Source: Oreohelix idahoensis (Eukaryota > Mollusca > Gastropoda > Stylommatophora > Oreohelicidae). Taken from it: 64,000 nucleotides of DNA. The stretch spans positions 62,001 through 126,000 of the forward strand of contig JAMPIV010012228.1 in NCBI GenBank assembly GCA_024509875.1. The letters run 5' to 3'. The notes beneath the pieces were generated by a model. The model was given only the letters and a program-made list of their open reading frames with translations. It had not been told where the DNA came from and ran no database searches. How positions within the stretch are numbered: the first letter of the stretch is position 1; every line of letters starts with the position of its first letter. Below are positions 47,248 through 58,450 of the stretch, piece after piece. Both the position numbers and the translations under genes were made by a program.

Positions 47248-48306
47248 TTGAAAGACATTTTGGAAAAGTCTGAGCGTTATCACAATGCGCTGGCTGAACT
47301 CACGGCCACAAAGCGGAAACCGACAGAGGAGCATTTTCGAAAACATAACCTAGAGCAATCTTCTCAGGCTTCTAACCAAAACAACCACAAAGAAACTGGA
47401 CCTCAAAACCCCCCTCCTGAAAAATCCAAGTTCTACAAGAACAAGTACCCCAACCACCCCAAACAGCCTGATCAACCCGACCGCCCTACATGGCAGCGCA
47501 GCCAGAAAGGACAAGGTGGCAAAGGGAGAACCCCTGAGCACGGGACATATGATCAGACCGAGCACACCGAGCCAAAACGCATCGGATGCTTATTGACAGT
47601 CTCGCAAGGCGGAATTATTGACAGTGATTCCCAACCTGTTGGGGATAGACCTTCAACGCGAGGTACTGTTATTTTGAACGGTTCTCAAACTTCTTGCTTA
47701 TTTGACACGGGGCTTTCTTATGATTGCATTGTCGCCAGAAACCTGGTTAAACCCGGTCAAGAGACAGGAGAGACCGTCAAACTTTGTGGAGTTCGTAAGA
47801 GTGATGCACCTACAGCGCTTCCCATCGCATGGGTGGAGATACACTCTGACTTTGTCAGAGGTGTAATCAAAGCAGCTGTTATGGATGATCCCATCTACCC
47901 AGTCATACTTGGCGGGAGATACGTGTGTATTGGGAAACCGGAAGAGCCGATTGTGGCAGCAGTAACTATAAGAGGGCAAACCAAGAAGGAACGGGAGCCT
48001 GCGCCTAATTTGTTACCCATGGAACTTAAAGAAGCGCACTACAAGGACCCTACTTTGGCACCCTGCTTTAGGAAACTGCCCATGGCTAAGGAACCCAAAC
48101 AGCACGGGGACATTTTTTCTGAGGATGGCGTACTTTATCGGAGAACGGGCAAGCCTGACCAAGGTTACAACCAGCTCCTAGTACCGAAACAGTACAGAAG
48201 CCAAATCCTAGAAATGGGGCACTCTCTTCCCTTTAGCGGACATATGGGACAGAACGCCACAAACCAACGTAACCACTCATTATTGGTGGCCAGGAGTAAA
48301 TACTGA
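47248..48306 (+). CDS. Gag tail, protease and integrase zinc site (element 2)
   Basis: 352 codons almost identical to residues 163-500 of the element 1 polyprotein: the Gag tail from DILEKSERYHNAL, the basic linker without zinc knuckle, the protease CLFDTGLSYDC motif, then directly the integrase N-terminal segment with GHSLPFSGHMG. The ORF start is only the first ATG after the frameshifted stretch and is not a real start codon. A two-base loss near 48271 (CAACGTAACC against CAACGTATAACC) shifts the frame inside the zinc site, so the integrase core continues in another frame. Confidence 0.88.
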   Translation: MKDILEKSERYHNALAELTATKRKPTEEHFRKHNLEQSSQASNQNNHKETGPQNPPPEKSKFYKNKYPNHPKQPDQPDRPTWQRSQKGQGGKGRTPEHGTYDQTEHTEPKRIGCLLTVSQGGIIDSDSQPVGDRPSTRGTVILNGSQTSCLFDTGLSYDCIVARNLVKPGQETGETVKLCGVRKSDAPTALPIAWVEIHSDFVRGVIKAAVMDDPIYPVILGGRYVCIGKPEEPIVAAVTIRGQTKKEREPAPNLLPMELKEAHYKDPTLAPCFRKLPMAKEPKQHGDIFSEDGVLYRRTGKPDQGYNQLLVPKQYRSQILEMGHSLPFSGHMGQNATNQRNHSLLVARSKY

Positions 48307-48346
48307 TATTATCAGATATGTCAAATCCTGTGCCCAGTGCCAACGT

Positions 48347-49132
48347 GTGCCACCCAAGCAACGGGCACCCCCAGTCCACATGGGTGAAATGCCAATAATG
48401 GGAACACCATTCGAACGGGTTGTGATCGACATTTTAGGGCCTTTCGAAAGGACTAAAAGAAGGAACAGGTTCATCCTGACCTTAGTCGATACATGCACTT
48501 TATGGGCAGAAGCTATCCCGCTAACATGCGCAGATGCCAAGCATGTCGCAGAAGCCCTCGTGCAGATTTTCACTCGGTTGGGATTCCCTCAGCAAGTGTT
48601 GACGGATAATGGATCTCCATACCGAAACCTGTTGATGGATGAGATCGTTAAGATCTTGGGGACCCAGCACATCCACACTAAGCCATATACTCCGGCCGGA
48701 AATGGGCTCGTGGAACGTGCTAATGGAAACCTCACCATGATGCTAAGTAAGCTGGCACAAGTGAAACCTGAAGATTGGGATCTCTGTATTCCTGCAGCAT
48801 TATTTGGCTACAGAGAATCTCCTCATACTTCCACAGGATTTCCGCCAGCTACACTCTTATTCGGCAGACCCATTAAGGGCCCGCTTGAAGCCTTACTTCA
48901 GTCTCTGACAGACGAGAAGGCTGATGAGACAGTTGTCTCAGCCAGTAAATATGTGTCGGTTTTAAAGGAACGGTTGAAACTAGGGTGGGACCTAGCAACG
49001 ACTAACTTTAAGCGAGCACGCACCGAGCACGCACCAAGCACGCTAACCGATACAGGAAAGTCGCGGAAGAGAGAGAACTGGAAGCAGGAGAGAAAGTTTT
49101 GGTGTTGCTCCCTACCGAGAACAACCAACTGA
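48347..49132 (+). CDS. integrase catalytic core (element 2)
   Basis: Continues the polyprotein after the two-base deletion. It carries the DDE triad in RVVIDILG, VLTDNGSPY and NGLVERANG with the same spacing as element 1, then YRESPHTSTGFPPATLLFGR. An 11-base duplication near 49022-49032 (repeat of a CGAGCACGCAC-like unit) breaks the frame, so the last 40 residues are spurious. Upstream in-frame sequence to about 48272 belongs to the same domain and includes the zinc-site cysteines (CAQC); the listed ATG is internal. Confidence 0.88.
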   Translation: MPPKQRAPPVHMGEMPIMGTPFERVVIDILGPFERTKRRNRFILTLVDTCTLWAEAIPLTCADAKHVAEALVQIFTRLGFPQQVLTDNGSPYRNLLMDEIVKILGTQHIHTKPYTPAGNGLVERANGNLTMMLSKLAQVKPEDWDLCIPAALFGYRESPHTSTGFPPATLLFGRPIKGPLEALLQSLTDEKADETVVSASKYVSVLKERLKLGWDLATTNFKRARTEHAPSTLTDTGKSRKRENWKQERKFWCCSLPRTTN

Positions 49133-49430
49133 AGATCGGATGGCAAGGGCCGTTTACCGTCCTGAAAAAGATTTCTAAGGCTAACTACCAGATCTCTATT
49201 GAAGGAAAGGAGAAGGTTTTCCATTTAAATCTCTTAAAGAGATACTTGGAAAAACCAGTGCCAACCTCCGACCATCTCCTGACGATCGCCAAAAACTGAC
49301 GAAGATGACGATAGTGGCAGGGATATTCCACCGCTATCACAGGAAATCTTTCAAAAATGTCAGAAGCGGCGACGCTCTTTCAAGCGCGCATATGAGACAT
49401 TCCAGGGGAAGGAAACTTTGAGGAGTGGAC
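49099..49430 (+). pseudogene. integrase C-terminal GPY/F module (element 2)
   Basis: Reads LKIGWQGPFTVLKKISKANY and FHLNLLKRYLEK in the frame restored after the 11-base duplication. One extra A in the run near 49292 then gives a premature stop at 49297-49299; element 1 keeps the frame here for about 45 more residues to LRSGLE. No RT-like sequence follows before the polypurine tract. Confidence 0.82.
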
Positions 49431-49550
49431 TTGAGTAGGAATTGGACAGAGATGGAGGGGGAAGAGGAGAGGGAAGAAGACAGACACCCCGAAGCTACGG
49501 TTATAGGAAATTAAACTCCATAACGTAGACATGGAGTGCTTCCATATCTT

Positions 49551-49563
49551 AAAGGGGGGAGGC
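49551..49563 (+). promoter_or_regulatory. polypurine tract of element 2
   Basis: AAAGGGGGGAGGC immediately before the 3' LTR, identical to element 1. Confidence 0.85.
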
Positions 49564-49565
49564 TC

Positions 49566-52126
49566 TGTCACGTAGGGTTTATATTCATTTAATTTCCTAC
49601 ATCTTCTTCCTATTCTTTCACCCGAATTCTCTCTTTTATTATCTCTGTATTTCCTTTTTTTCCTGTATATTTTTCATCCATTCGTTTTGCGAATATTATT
49701 TTCATATAATTCGCAAACTTTACCTGTTTTCCTTTCTCTAAAACTGAGAATCGCACCTGGGTGGTATTGCGTACATGTCAGTCGCGCTGGTCGGACGATA
49801 GGCGTGAATTTACAGCATTCGCTAGACATTCGTCTGAGGGTCTCTGGCCTGGGGCGTGAAAATTCACCCGAGGGACATGGAAAGTAGACAGAGAGTCTGC
49901 ATTTCAGTAAACGCATGAGGTTTTTCGTCAGAAAAAACCCGGCTTAGCGTGAAAATCCACTCCGCACTGCAGACGGTGGTCTGAGATTTGCAACTCATGC
50001 AAGCCCTCGGCCACTGATGGCTGTTACGTCACGCGATAAGCGGACGAAGGTGTTATACGGACAGGGGAGACTATTTCGCTTGGCGAAATAAGATTAGGAT
50101 CCTGTGTCCGATTTTAAAGATATTGGCCAAGTTTGAAACTTTAATTTCATTCTCGCTCATAGACTCACAGTAGATAGGTTGCTCGTAAACAGAATAGCTG
50201 TTAGCGAAGATCTCAGTTTGTTTCGGCAAATTTGTCGAACTTCTAGACTTCCAGAAATATTTTCAGCATTTTTATTCTTAAGTTGTGCGACTACCTGTAA
50301 TTCTGTGGTTGAGGTAATTAATATGATAGATATATAGATTTTGTGAGTGTTAAAGTGTTAAATCGCTTAATTCATTTTAATCTATTTCTTTAGCGCAAAA
50401 GAGAAATAAAGTGGTAGGCTATTATATTTTCTAGGGAAGCATTCAGTGGAAAGCAGAATAAAATTAAAATTTCTAGCTTATAACGGCAATTGTAGCTATT
50501 TATGAATTTAATTTAACCGCTAATACTCAGTCGAGTGTATTTTTCTAAACTAACGTATAAACTCTAGAATCGAGCCTCATGAATGGTGACGGAATACGCA
50601 CGTGTTCCTAATTCATGAGGATTGCTGATTTTTTAAATATAACTTACGTCACGGGAAGTTTAAATGATAAGCAAAGCTCTCTGCTTGCAAGTTTAAATGT
50701 AAGTTATAACCAGTACAGATTCTGTTTATTATATTATATGTGTTATTTTTCCTCCACACAGTGAAAGTTTTGGGGTGACCCTAACTTTACCAGCACCTAG
50801 TAGTAGTTTCCATACTTGTGAAGAAATAGACAGTCCTTATTTTGAACCACGTGGGTTTCTTAAGTACCACTGGTCTAACAGTGCATATGCAACCCGAGTT
50901 AGCCAGAAATACTATATCCCAATAACGGGTTTTCAAAGACTGTAATGATAAATACTGGACCTTGGAGCCAGATCTTAATTTCTTCTAGAAAAAAACTCTA
51001 CGTAATTTTTCTGCCTGGTGGCGCGAAATACTTCAAGTATTAACTAACATTTCCCGACTATATATATATTTTTTTGTGGACAAATCTGTGGTGTGACTAA
51101 AGTGAATCCTATACTGAGGGAAGGCACCGACCTGACATTCATCATTTCTAGAAACCTACGCTATTGACACTGTGCTCTGCTAACTCCCGCGCCTGGAATA
51201 ATTTTAGGTGACTTAATCAGACATTTGAACAAATTTGCACACCCAAGTAGTCGTTCCCGGAGACTCCAAGTTAAATACGTCTTTTGGAACTGGGGACTTC
51301 TTGGCAGAAGACTGCATTTTTTTTTGAGTCTGTGTGAAGATCTAAAATCAGTGTGTTCCAAGAGGCAGCGAGCAAAGTCGGAGTACATGTATGAGAGGCC
51401 ATGGCGGAATGAATGAGTGTACGATGGTTTGAGTGACATTTTCACTATTTTATCTTTGTCTGCCTGTTGCTGTGCTAATTTTTTTTTCAATCTGCATAAT
51501 TTGTTGCTAAGGCTAGAGTTCTTGTGTTTTTTGTCTTAGGTTAAATCAGATTTTTTTTTTTCAAACTCTGTGCATATAATTACGAGATAAAACAAAGAAA
51601 ACTCTTAGACTCAAACCCTATGTATCTGTGACTCTGGCGCCATCATCTGTTCTCTTAACGGGGCCGGGCTAAACCTAGAGTTAACACTATAAGGGGGCTA
51701 TCATCCTTGCAACATTTCCTTGAATTTTTATGACTATGTGTATATGTATTTTCCTTGATGTACTTTCTTTGATGTTGTGAGCCGATTTTTTCCTGATATT
51801 AAAATCGCTCTTGAACTTAATAATAGTGTTTGGTCAGCTCGTTCTAGATAATATATATATCATTGTTATAGTTTTCCCACGTCTGTGTGTTTACCTGTCG
51901 TCACGTGTATGTGCGTGCCTGTGAGTGATAGAAATATACGTAATATGTATATTGGTGTAGTCTGTCTGACGCTGTAACAACTGTTGTAGAAGATAGGTGA
52001 GAGAGAGAAGAATTCTTTTCGCTTTCAGAGACAGCCATTATATCAAAATCTATCATCTCACGTGTGTGGAAATTCTATTACCTTTCACTAACTCTCACTG
52101 AGTCTATCACCTATTCAAACCTATTC
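49566..52126 (+). repeat. 3' LTR of element 2, missing its last 48 bp
   Basis: Matches the 5' LTR of element 2 in the variable segment (GTGGTATTGCGTACATGTCAG) and all other LTRs downstream. It departs from the family after CAAACCTATTC (52126), continuing with CCAATCAGTTCC instead of AGAAGGGACC...CTACGACA. A deletion, recombination or assembly join could explain this. Confidence 0.9.
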
Positions 52127-52515
52127 CCAATCAGTTCCCCAAGGAGCATAGGCCTTATGTCAAGTCCTCCTGTCTCGGTACCATCAGCTCAAGGTTTTTT
52201 CATGTATTCATCACCCCTTTCACTTCTGCCTCCAGTACTGTTGTCCACTTTTTTTTCCGATCTCTCTCTTATCCAGGGGATTTCAGAACAAGGCCTACCT
52301 TGTTAAGTTCTCATTACAGTTCCAGTAACCATGGCAGCAGTAGATATGTACAAATATTGAGGGTGACTGAAAAGTCATGATCTATTTTTACTGTTTTTTT
52401 TTTTAATACATCCTCACTTATTGGACATACATAACACAAATGTCAAAACAAGGGGGGCAACAACAGCTATTTGACAAACAAGTTTTTTTTCCCCCCTTTC
52501 TATAATTCCCAGAGA

Positions 52516-52755
52516 GAACTTACTTACTTACTTAGTCGTTCCCCTTCTACCGTGAGGTGTAGAGGTTTGGAAGAGAGAGCGCCAGACTATTCTATCGGCT
52601 GTCTTCCTCCTGGCCTGGTTCCATTCTAGTCCTCGGTCCTTCAAAGATTGTCTAATGTTGTCCTCCCAGCGGACTCTGGGTCGTCCTCGGGGTCTGGATC
52701 CTTGGCTCTTTGTTTCCCATGCTTGTCGTGGTAGCCGATCTTCTCCCATTCTGCC
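52516..52755 (-). pseudogene. LINE ORF2 C-terminal end on the minus strand
   Basis: The minus-strand frame 52528-52749 reads GRPRVRWEDNIRQSLKDRGL and RKTADRIVWRSLFQTSTPHG, the usual C-terminus of RTE/Jockey-type LINE reverse transcriptases. It lies just before a (TAAG)n-like tail (plus-strand TTACTTACTTACTTAG, 52520-52535), the typical LINE 3' end. It is strongly 5' truncated and belongs to a different family from the 11.4 and 17 kb LINE. Confidence 0.82.
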
Positions 52756-53205
52756 CAGAGAGAAGATAAAACAAAATAAAATATAAAATGTCTAAAAACT
52801 AACGTTACTAGATACGTGAAAAATGGCTGGCCCGCTATAAAATCATATGTTGAACAGATCGAAACTCACGCTGAACTGTAATGTCAATATAATATTGCAT
52901 TTTATGTAATATACTATTCTTCTTAATTGTCTTTATTAATATTTTGATGTTTGTTTCGTGGAAATTAGTTGGATAGGATTGAAGGAAATAACAATTTAAA
53001 AATAAGAAGTAACTTGTCAATCACTGTGTATCTCACAGACAATTTTGAACTCCATGCACAAGTATCAACCTCGCCTACATCTCGTGAGAGCTGACGATAT
53101 TCTATTAATTCCCGTCAGCTCATTCAGGACTTTCCTGTTCAGAGAAACAGCCTTTATCGCTGTGACGGCCTATCAGAATGATAAGGTAAGCGGAGATGTT
53201 GTGAA
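52756..53205. other. non-coding stretch
   Basis: AT-rich, no gene or repeat recognised. Confidence 0.5.
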
Positions 53206-53209
53206 TGTA

Positions 53210-53605
53210 GGTGGATGAGTGAAGGAATCGACACTGGATGAGCAAAAGGAATCGGCTGTGAATGAGCAAAAGGAATCGGCTGTGAATGAGTGAAGGAATC
53301 GACAGTGGATGAGTGAAGGAATCGACAGTGGATGAGTGAAGGAATCGACAGTGGATGAGTGAAGGAATGGACAGTGGGTGAGTGAAGGAATCGACAGTGG
53401 ATGAGTGAAGGAATCGACAGTGGATGAGTGAAGAAATCGACGGTGTATTAGTGAAGGAATGGACAGTGAATTAGTGAAGGAATCGACTGTGGATTAGTGA
53501 AGGAATGGACAATGGATTAGTGAAGGAATCGACTGTGGATTAGTGAAGGAATGGACAGTGGATTAGTGAAGGAATCGACTGTGGATTATTGAAGAAATCG
53601 ACTGT
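53210..53605. repeat. 23-bp minisatellite, about 17 units
   Basis: The unit is close to GAATCGACAGTGGATGAGTG plus AAG. The first half carries GGATGAGTGAAG; the second half switches to GGATTAGTGAAG and alternates GGAC and CGACT units, so a 46-bp dimer has begun to form. Two early units have GCAAAAG in place of GTGAAG. Confidence 0.93.
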
Positions 53606-54025
53606 GGAAGAAATTTTGACAGAGCAGAATTGAGTGAATGTGTGAGTAAATTCGTCATCACTTTCCTTTGTGCTCCTTACGGAACATGGAGCACCCTTTG
53701 TAGCTGATTCCCTTACAGGAAGTCTGCACAAAGCATTAATTTGCTCTGGAAGCAGTGGTTTCTGTAGCAACTTGTCTTACACGATGCACTTTTTGCTGAA
53801 GTTTTTTTTGCCAAGGTCTTCTTTTTATATATATATATATATAAATTTTGTTTCTAGCTCTCTTCTTCGCGGTTTTTTTTTTTTTTTTGGATCTCCCATT
53901 ACTTCTCTTACCAGGGACATACCGAAACAAAAACTGTCTTGTAATGCCATCACCATGTTTCCTCAACGTGTGCCTTATCAATGGGCACAGCCTTCTTATC
54001 ATCTCTTGTCTTACTGGTACTTGTC

Positions 54026-56436
54026 TGTCTCACATGGGGAGTTATGTTCTATAATAAAAATTGTCTATATTTTCCTCTTTCTTATCCATAGTTTGCGAAA
54101 AATATTTTCTTTTCCCATTCGAAATTTTACCGTCTTTCTTTCTCATGCTGACTGAAACTTGATTACGTAGATGTCAGTCTCTGCGGGTCGAACGATAGCT
54201 GTGAACATACGGTTCTCGCCAGACATTCGTCTGCAGTTTCCCCGGTCAGAGCGCTGCCCGACCAGATTTCTGGGCCTGGGGTGTGAGAATTCGCTCTGTC
54301 GGACATGGCAGGCAGACGGATTGTCTACCTTTTGCAGCAACTGCGTGAGTTTTCGTCGGGATAGTCCGGCGAAGTGTGAAATTGCGCTCCGCACTGCAGA
54401 CGGGGTGTCTGAGAGTTGCAACTGACACGCGCCCTCTCGGTCAGAACGTGGCAGTTGATGACAGTTACGTAAGTGTTGGGAGTAGGGGAGATAATTTCGC
54501 TTGGCGAAATAAGTTGGGGCCCTTTGTCTAATTTTAAGATATAGGCCCGAGTTTGAAACTAACTTCACTCATTCTCCATTTCACAGTAGACGTGGTCACT
54601 TCGTTCTAGAACACTTAAACGTATAAGTGATGTCTCAGTTTCGTTGTGATACGTAGTTATGTTTGAGGTAAAATATTATATATAATAGATCTCTAGTATT
54701 TTGTGAAGTGATAAAGTGTTTAATCGCCTATTTCATTTTAAACTAGTTCGGTGTGCAGAGTGATTATTTTAATAGTTTGTTATATTCTTTAGTCGACGAG
54801 TTACAGTGGAAAGCAAGATAAATTATAAACTTCTAGCTAAACCCATTCGGCTATTAAAACAATTTAATTTAACTGCTAACTACTCAGTCGAGTATATTTT
54901 TCTAAACTAACTTATAACTGCTAGATGTCTCATGAGTGTTGACGAAATATATTTTATGTATTTCAAATTCATGATGATTGATTTTATAATATAACTTATT
55001 TCACGGGAAGTGTTAAATGATAAGCTCTACGCTTGCAGTTTAAAATATAAGTATATCCTTATACATAGTAGGTATAATTATTTTATATGTGCTTTTTCCA
55101 TTTTATGCAGTGAATACTGGGGTGATCCAAACTTGCCGGCGTTTAGTAGTAAAGAGACATACTTGTGAGAAGAATAGACATTTCCTATCTTTAACCACGT
55201 GGGTTGTTTCAAGTAACACTGGTCTGACAGTGCATGTGCCATCAGAGATAGACAGTAATACCAATCCCACTAACGGTTTTTCTAAAGACTAAATGTTGAT
55301 ACTGGGCCTTTGAGCCAGACTTTATTTCTTCACAATAAACTCAAATATACATGCTGCCGGGCGGCGAGAATAATTACAAGAAATAACATTAATATTCCCG
55401 ACAAGTATTGAAAGAGTGAATAGTGAACCAAGACTATATGTTAAAAGAAGTTGTCCACTGGTCAGCTTTTCCCAAATGAAGGAAACCCTCGTGTTTTGAC
55501 TCTGTGTGCCCGTTCAAACTTGCTTACCCTAACTGATCTAAGTGACATGAACAGTAATCTAAAAACATAACTGGTGAAGTGAATGCTCCCCGAAAAACAG
55601 TGGAAGAAACCTGTAATTTTAGAGCTGGGATTCGCTTTATCCAAAGAATACAGATTCACTGTATAGAGAAGTGTTCTAAGGTTGCGCCAGACTGTGAACA
55701 ACATCAAGTTTATAGGTAATCACGTGTGCCAGGGTACCCTGATGAAAGAACCGAGTGAAAGTGGACTGAGTGAGTTTTTTTTTGATAACTATTGATTCTC
55801 CCACTTTATAATCTCCTTACGGAAGATTGGCTGCTTGATTAAATTGTTCCTTTTGAAGGACAATATTAGACCCTAATCATATGTATTTATGACTCTTTGG
55901 GCCATCATCTGTCTCATAACGGGGCTGTGGGCTAAACCTAGAGTTAATATCATAACGGGGCTATCATCCTTGTAGCATTCTCTTGATATTTTATGACTAT
56001 TTGTATATGTTTTGATGTAAATTCTATGTGTTGTGAAGAAATTTTAAATGATAATTAAAATTTCCCTTGGAATTAATCAGTGTGTTGGTCAGCTCGTTCT
56101 AGAATATATATATATAAGTATTGTTATAGGTTTCCCACGTCTGTGTGTTTAACTGTCGTCACGTGTATGTGCGTGCCCGTGAGTAGATAGAAATATAGGA
56201 AAAATATATATATATGTGTTTAGACTGTCTGACGCTGTAAAGCTGTCGTAGAAGATAGGTGAGAGAGAGAAAAGAATTTTTTTTTTCGCTTTCAGAGACA
56301 GCCTCTATATCACATTCTATCATCTCACTCGTGGAATCTATTTCTTTTACTAACTCTCACTGTGTCTATCACCTATTCTAACCTATTCAGAAGGGACCAA
56401 CCCAAGTCTCAATTCTCCTATCAAAAATCTACGACA
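54026..56436 (+). mobile_element. diverged solo LTR of the element 1/2 family
   Basis: Begins TGTCTCACATGGGGAG and ends AAAAATCTACGACA, aligning end to end with the 2.6 kb LTRs but with many substitutions and deletions (2411 bp). Best-conserved blocks are GGAGATAATTTCGCTTGGCG (near 54487), ATAACGGGGCTATCATCCTT (near 55952) and the CACGTCTGTGTGTTTA...GATAGGTGAGAGAGAG block (56130-56270). No internal region is attached and no clear target duplication is seen (flanks TTGTC and GTCTG). LTR-LTR recombination of an old copy is the simplest origin. Confidence 0.85.
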
Positions 56437-58160
56437 GTCTGATTCTTGTCATTAATACTACTTGCTCTTGTCTGATTCTTGTCATCAGTTCCACCTTAAA
56501 GGTCTTGTCAAACCGTTTCAATCATACTCTACGCAAGTACCTTGGCTCTCAGGCTGTCAAAAAGTACACACCTAGTCTACCTGTCCCAGAAGAAGAGCAC
56601 ATTATTTTAGCTCTGCATTGTTGGAGAGCCCCCTTGGATGGCGGGGAATGCACAGTATACTACGCGCTTCTTACTCCTAGCTTGGGACCAGATGTGATGA
56701 TACTTTAAATGTAAGCCAAACTTTTTCACTGACATACTCGACTTTAGTCGATTCTTTTGTCATTGCAGAAAAACGCTAGTAAGACAGGATTAAATCCATG
56801 GAGATAATGCCGTTGTAGTAAAATCTGCGAGAATAATCGCTCATTTCAGTAAGATTTTAGTCATAAAATGATAATAAATAAACTCGCCCTATTGTGTCTG
56901 ACGGTGATACTCTCACACGCCAGCATCGCGCTGAATTTTGTGCCATGGAACGGCTTAGAACCGATCCCACCGTTACCTACCCGCGTTCCTTGTGACGTAC
57001 ATTTTTAACATTTTGCCCGATCTGATAGAGACTGTGGCAAGACTTATAATTAACGATTTTGCAGAAGTGTGCCGCCAAACTACTGTCTGAATTAACGTAA
57101 TATTTTGACTTTAACGCTGGTAATAAGTAGTAATCCTTACAAATTTGGTAGTATAACACGAGACAATACAAATATTTAACGCCTATTCAAATACTCGCCG
57201 CTCAAAACCCCGCTTCGCTTGACACATTATGCCATGCATATATACACGCGGTGGCAAAGCCAACAGAGGCAAACACGCAGACAATTTTATTTCCTCCTCG
57301 CGGTAGTATTTCTGACGTCACTAAAACAAGTAGTTATTTGAAAATACATGCTAGCGAGAGATGAGAGAGAGAGGGGAAGATGGCCGTCTTGTGTAAAATT
57401 TTTATTTGACGATTGCCGGTGACAAAATTGAAAATCTAAACCATAATGAAACTGACCATAAAAATCATATGATAGTATAGCTTAGAGTCCACTGAGCAAG
57501 AATGTGTTTTAAATAATATGGTAGTCTACGTATTAGCCAAGTTATTGAGAAAATACTAAATGTCTACGGACGCGCGACCAGACAGACTGTTGTTCCTGCT
57601 TGTTTTTTTCATAACGTTAGTGGGGACGGCAGCTTAGAAAAGAGGCATTGAGGTAAATTCAAATTCGCTTGGGTAACAAGAGTATAAGGGGGAAAGGGGA
57701 GCGGTAGGAAAATGTAATCCAAAACGAAACATCTTTTTGTATTGGCATAACTAAAGCAGACTGGCCAATCGACTACCAGACGCAGAGTTTGTTTGGAATT
57801 ATTTTTGTTTTTTCAAAAACTACATTTGAATTCTGGTAGTCGCAAGCTTTCGATTGGCCAGTGCTAATAAATATTAGCAAAAGGCTTTCACTATTCATTG
57901 CCAGTTGAACAAAACTTTTCATTCAAATACGCTGAGATCAGCTGTGTTAATTTTAAAATTAAATAAAGAAATATTCACAGTCTGGACAGTGCAGAAGAAA
58001 CTGAGGCCACTTCTTTGCAAGTCAGCGTCATTTGTTTATATTTCTGGAACTTTGTGGTAAGAATGCTTTATGAATTTAATATGTTTAATCCCACTGCCAA
58101 TGTTAGATACTGCTATTGGGAAAAGTGAAGGACGTGCCGGGAGCAGACATTGTTGAGTCC
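56437..58160. other. non-coding stretch, no gene supported
   Basis: The open frame at 56505-56708 (67 codons) has no recognised domain. A PSLG-containing stretch near 56680 vaguely resembles one near 26865. The rest is AT-rich. Confidence 0.45.
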
Positions 58161-58162
58161 TC

Positions 58163-58450
58163 ACATTGAACTGTATAAACATAAATAACACATAACATGA
58201 TCTGTCCCAAAAACCCGAGGCCTGTAAACAGTAAATTAATATTAGACAAACATAAAGGTAATGTTTTCAGGCACTCGTAAGAAATAAAGAAGTAGAACAC
58301 TTGGACAACAGAAAAACAACAGACCCTTAAGCCACTCACGTCTGTTGTTTTTTTTGTCCAAGTGTTCTACTTCTTTATTTCTTACGAGTGCCCTGAAAAA
58401 AAAAACATACCTTTATGTTTGTCTAAATATTAATTTACATTGAACTGTAT
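58163..58450. mobile_element. inverted SINE dimer flanked by 14-bp target duplication
   Basis: The left arm 58231-58324 and right arm 58340-58438 are near-perfect reverse complements separated by 15 bases. Each arm is the family A SINE body (GTCTGTTGTTTTT, GTGTTCTACTTCTTTATTTC, TACGAGTGCC). The left arm, read on the minus strand, extends further into the SINE 3' end (GGCCTCGGG near 58218). The whole is bracketed by the direct repeat ACATTGAACTGTAT at 58163-58176 and 58437-58450, a target site duplication of the length made by LINE machinery. Confidence 0.85.

Larger units (their letters stand above)
42193..52126 (+). mobile_element. element 2: second copy of the RT-less LTR retrotransposon
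   Basis: The layout matches element 1: 5' LTR 42193-45243, primer-site array 45246-45400, leader, gag-pol 46173-49430, polypurine tract 49551-49563 and 3' LTR 49566-52126. It too goes from protease straight to integrase and from the integrase tail straight to the polypurine tract. The 3' LTR lacks the last 48 bases found in the others. Between about 42.8 and 47.26 kb the sequence carries dense 1-5 base insertions relative to element 1, which then stop abruptly. The U3 part of both LTRs differs from element 1, so this is a separate subfamily, not a recent tandem copy. Confidence 0.9.

Noticed and set aside
52345..52400. GGGTGACTGAAAAGTCATGA resembling a mariner terminal repeat
   Set aside because: No inverted partner and no transposase sequence found nearby.
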